This document shows, piece after piece, positions 62,441 to 64,000 of a stretch of DNA of 64,000 bases; within the stretch, counting starts at the first letter, position 1; each line of letters begins with the position of its first letter. The notes below the pieces were generated by a model, which worked only from the letters and a program-made list of their open reading frames with translations, was not told where the DNA came from and ran no database searches. The DNA is from Picocystis sp. L7 (lineage: Eukaryota; Chlorophyta; Picocystophyceae; Picocystales; Picocystaceae), in NCBI GenBank assembly GCA_020975725.1, contig QXJR01000029.1, forward strand, positions 248,001 to 312,000, written 5' to 3'. The translations under genes were made by a program, and so were the position numbers.

Positions 62441-63775
62441 ATGTCCCGCTGGTCTTCCTTGGCCTTGGCGTTCGGCTGTGGCGTGGCCGCAGGGACGGTC
62501 CTGCTGGTGGCGCACCGTCGACGTCGCGACGGGCACGAAGCGGTGCGCCACGTCCACGCGAGTGCCGAAGCGCCGGTGTTGGGTTCGGACACCGTCCTGT
62601 CGGATCCCATCCTGTGCGAACACTTGGCGCGTTGCACGGCTTTCGTAGGCGAAGACGTCCAGCGGCGATTGGCCGATGCCTTCGTGGTGGTGGTGGGATT
62701 GGGAGGTGTCGGAAGCCATGCGGCACAGGCGCTGTTGCGCTCTGGCGTCGGTCGCCTGCGCCTGGTGGATTTCGATCAGGTGTCGCTGTCCTCGCTCAAT
62801 CGACATGCATTGGCCACCAGAAAGGACGTAGGCAATGCAAAGGCGGTGGTGCTGAAGGAGCACTTCGAACGCATCCTGCCAGAAGCGCAGGTGGAAGCGA
62901 TGGTGTCGCTCTACGACGCCACGACGAGAGAAGCAGTGCTCGCAGGCGCACCGGATTTCGTGCTGGATTGCATCGACCACGTGGAGACGAAAGCCGACCT
63001 GCTGGCCACCTGCGTGTCGCGTGGATTACCAGTGGTCTCGGCGTGCGGTGCAGGCGCCAGGACAGATCCCACACGCGTGAGGATGGCGGACATCGCCGAA
63101 TGCGCCGCGGATCCACTGGCTAGGGCCGTGCGACACCGACTGCGCTTCCACCACGGCATCAAGGAAGGCGTGACCGTCGTCTTCACCAACGAAAAGCCGC
63201 AAGTGTCGCTCGTGCCGATCCCAGACGGAGCAACGGAAGATCCCCGGCAGCTGCAGGTGATGCCGACGTTTCGAGTGCGGGCCATGCCCGTGCTGGCTCC
63301 GGTTCCTGCCACCTTCGGGTTGACCTGTGCAGCACATGTGCTGTGCCATTTGGCAGGATTGAATCTGCATCCCACCCCACCGCTGGTGCTGAGAGATCCC
63401 CAGTACGAGAGGTTGTGGAATCGATTGCTCGATCGTGAAGAAGAAAGGTTTGGAAACCTGGACGGACTGGCCTGTGACAAGGACGAATTGGCCTATGCAG
63501 CGCTAGAGCTGTGGAGAGGTGCAAGTGCACGCATGGGTTCTCTCAAAGCTGCTAGCAGGGACAAGGGGACGTATCGAGACACCACCAATCTAACCTTCAC
63601 CAGGTGGGATGCAGGAAAGGTTGCCCGTGTGGACAATTTGGTACTCCTGACGGTACCGGAGGCAGATGCGCATGACAAGACATCGCTGCACAAGGTTCGC
63701 GAACGCGAACCCGAATGGTCCAAGGCAGTGGAGCAAATCCTGGAACGAGCCAAGCAATGCTACTCGTTTGCGTGA
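62441..63775 (+). CDS. TcdA-like tRNA threonylcarbamoyladenosine dehydratase
   Basis: 444 residues. An N-terminal membrane helix (LALAFGCGVAAGTVLLVA) comes first, as in yeast Tcd1/Tcd2 of the mitochondrial outer membrane. An E1/ThiF-like Rossmann domain follows with VVVGLGGVGSHAAQALLRSG, LRLVDFDQVSLSSLNRHALA, DFVLDCIDHVETK and a SACGAGARTDPTRV motif. The enzyme uses ATP to convert tRNA t6A37 to cyclic ct6A. Motif order matches TcdA/CsdL rather than ubiquitin E1, MoeB or UBA5. A C-terminal region of about 110 residues goes beyond the bacterial enzyme. AATAAA lies ~35 nt past the stop. Confidence 0.88.
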   Translation: MSRWSSLALAFGCGVAAGTVLLVAHRRRRDGHEAVRHVHASAEAPVLGSDTVLSDPILCEHLARCTAFVGEDVQRRLADAFVVVVGLGGVGSHAAQALLRSGVGRLRLVDFDQVSLSSLNRHALATRKDVGNAKAVVLKEHFERILPEAQVEAMVSLYDATTREAVLAGAPDFVLDCIDHVETKADLLATCVSRGLPVVSACGAGARTDPTRVRMADIAECAADPLARAVRHRLRFHHGIKEGVTVVFTNEKPQVSLVPIPDGATEDPRQLQVMPTFRVRAMPVLAPVPATFGLTCAAHVLCHLAGLNLHPTPPLVLRDPQYERLWNRLLDREEERFGNLDGLACDKDELAYAALELWRGASARMGSLKAASRDKGTYRDTTNLTFTRWDAGKVARVDNLVLLTVPEADAHDKTSLHKVREREPEWSKAVEQILERAKQCYSFA

Positions 63776-63898
63776 CAGCTAAACAATGGTGCGACAAATG
63801 CGGGTGCGGGAATAAAAATAGGCAACCCTTTATTGCAAACTCGACACCAGCGACAACGTGCCCAAAAACAGTGTCGTATTCACGCCCAAATCCTCAGC

Positions 63899-64000
63899 CT
63901 ATGACGAAGCCGCGGCCACCTTGTTCTGTGAATGGTTCTCAATCGCAGAGTTTATGTCGTTCTGGTCACAACCAGCCTCCTTGAACTTCTCGATTGATGA
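63899..64000 (-). CDS. C-terminal end of an unidentified gene, continues beyond window
   Basis: The minus strand is open from base 64000 to a TAG at 63899-63901, giving 33 residues that include FKEAGCDQNDINSAIENH. An AATAAA signal on the minus strand (~63828-63833) lies about 65 nt past this stop, in tail-to-tail arrangement with the TcdA-like gene. That makes a real 3' end plausible. Too short to name. Confidence 0.45.
   Translation of the reverse strand, partial: SSIEKFKEAGCDQNDINSAIENHSQNKVAAASS

Noticed and set aside
60394-62637. A 747-codon minus-strand open frame across the second histone block
   Set aside because: It is antisense to H2B copy B and out of frame with H2A copy B; GC-rich codon bias keeps it open by chance.

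Overview
This window is nuclear DNA of a photosynthetic eukaryote with a primary plastid, most probably a compact, intron-poor green alga. The evidence is a PetC (Rieske) gene whose predicted product has a simple transit peptide rather than a bipartite leader, a CYP51 sterol demethylase, a plant-type allantoinase with a signal anchor, plant-like core histones and H1, and about one gene per 2 kb. An ATG3 gene argues against a red alga, because sequenced red algae are reported to lack the ATG conjugation machinery. The exact species cannot be named from the sequence alone.

Layout. 1-2133: the N-terminal part of a secreted, Cys-rich tandem-repeat protein that runs off the left edge. 2405-8309: Misato/DML1 and a long coiled-coil protein, then about 2.4 kb without a recognisable gene. 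10687-15571: ATG3, a cyclin L-like protein and poly(A)-binding protein. 16561-26299: petC, CYP51, U3-55K/RRP9, a double DJ-1 protein, a small SAM-domain protein and lipase maturation factor. 26614-30163: a tandem pair of folate-receptor-like membrane proteins. 31516-36652: a DUF3082-like plastid membrane protein, a P5-type PDI and a mitochondrial-type ketoacyl-ACP synthase. 36735-44745: a histone region (H3, H4, H1, H2B, H2A) interrupted by a Kunitz-domain secreted protein and POT1. 45515-59920: allantoinase, Trf4-like nucleotidyltransferase, ankyrin protein, RING protein, Cys-rich single-pass membrane protein, YJU2, NADP-isocitrate dehydrogenase and an ATAD2-like AAA ATPase. 60343-62128: an inverted near-copy of the H2A/H2B block. 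62441-63775: a TcdA-like tRNA t6A dehydratase. A minus-strand gene end reaches the right edge.

Genes alternate strands, with tail-to-tail gaps as small as 37 bp and frequent divergent promoters. Eleven introns can be placed by homology; they are short (73-518 bp) and most carry a CTGAC branch-site-like motif. Several stop codons lie inside an AATAAA signal.

The most notable non-coding signal is the histone 3' end. All seven histone genes have a stem-loop of GGTGT...ACACC type followed by ACC. In six of them a CAAAGAAA-like element follows at a constant 7-nt distance. This resembles the metazoan stem-loop plus histone downstream element.
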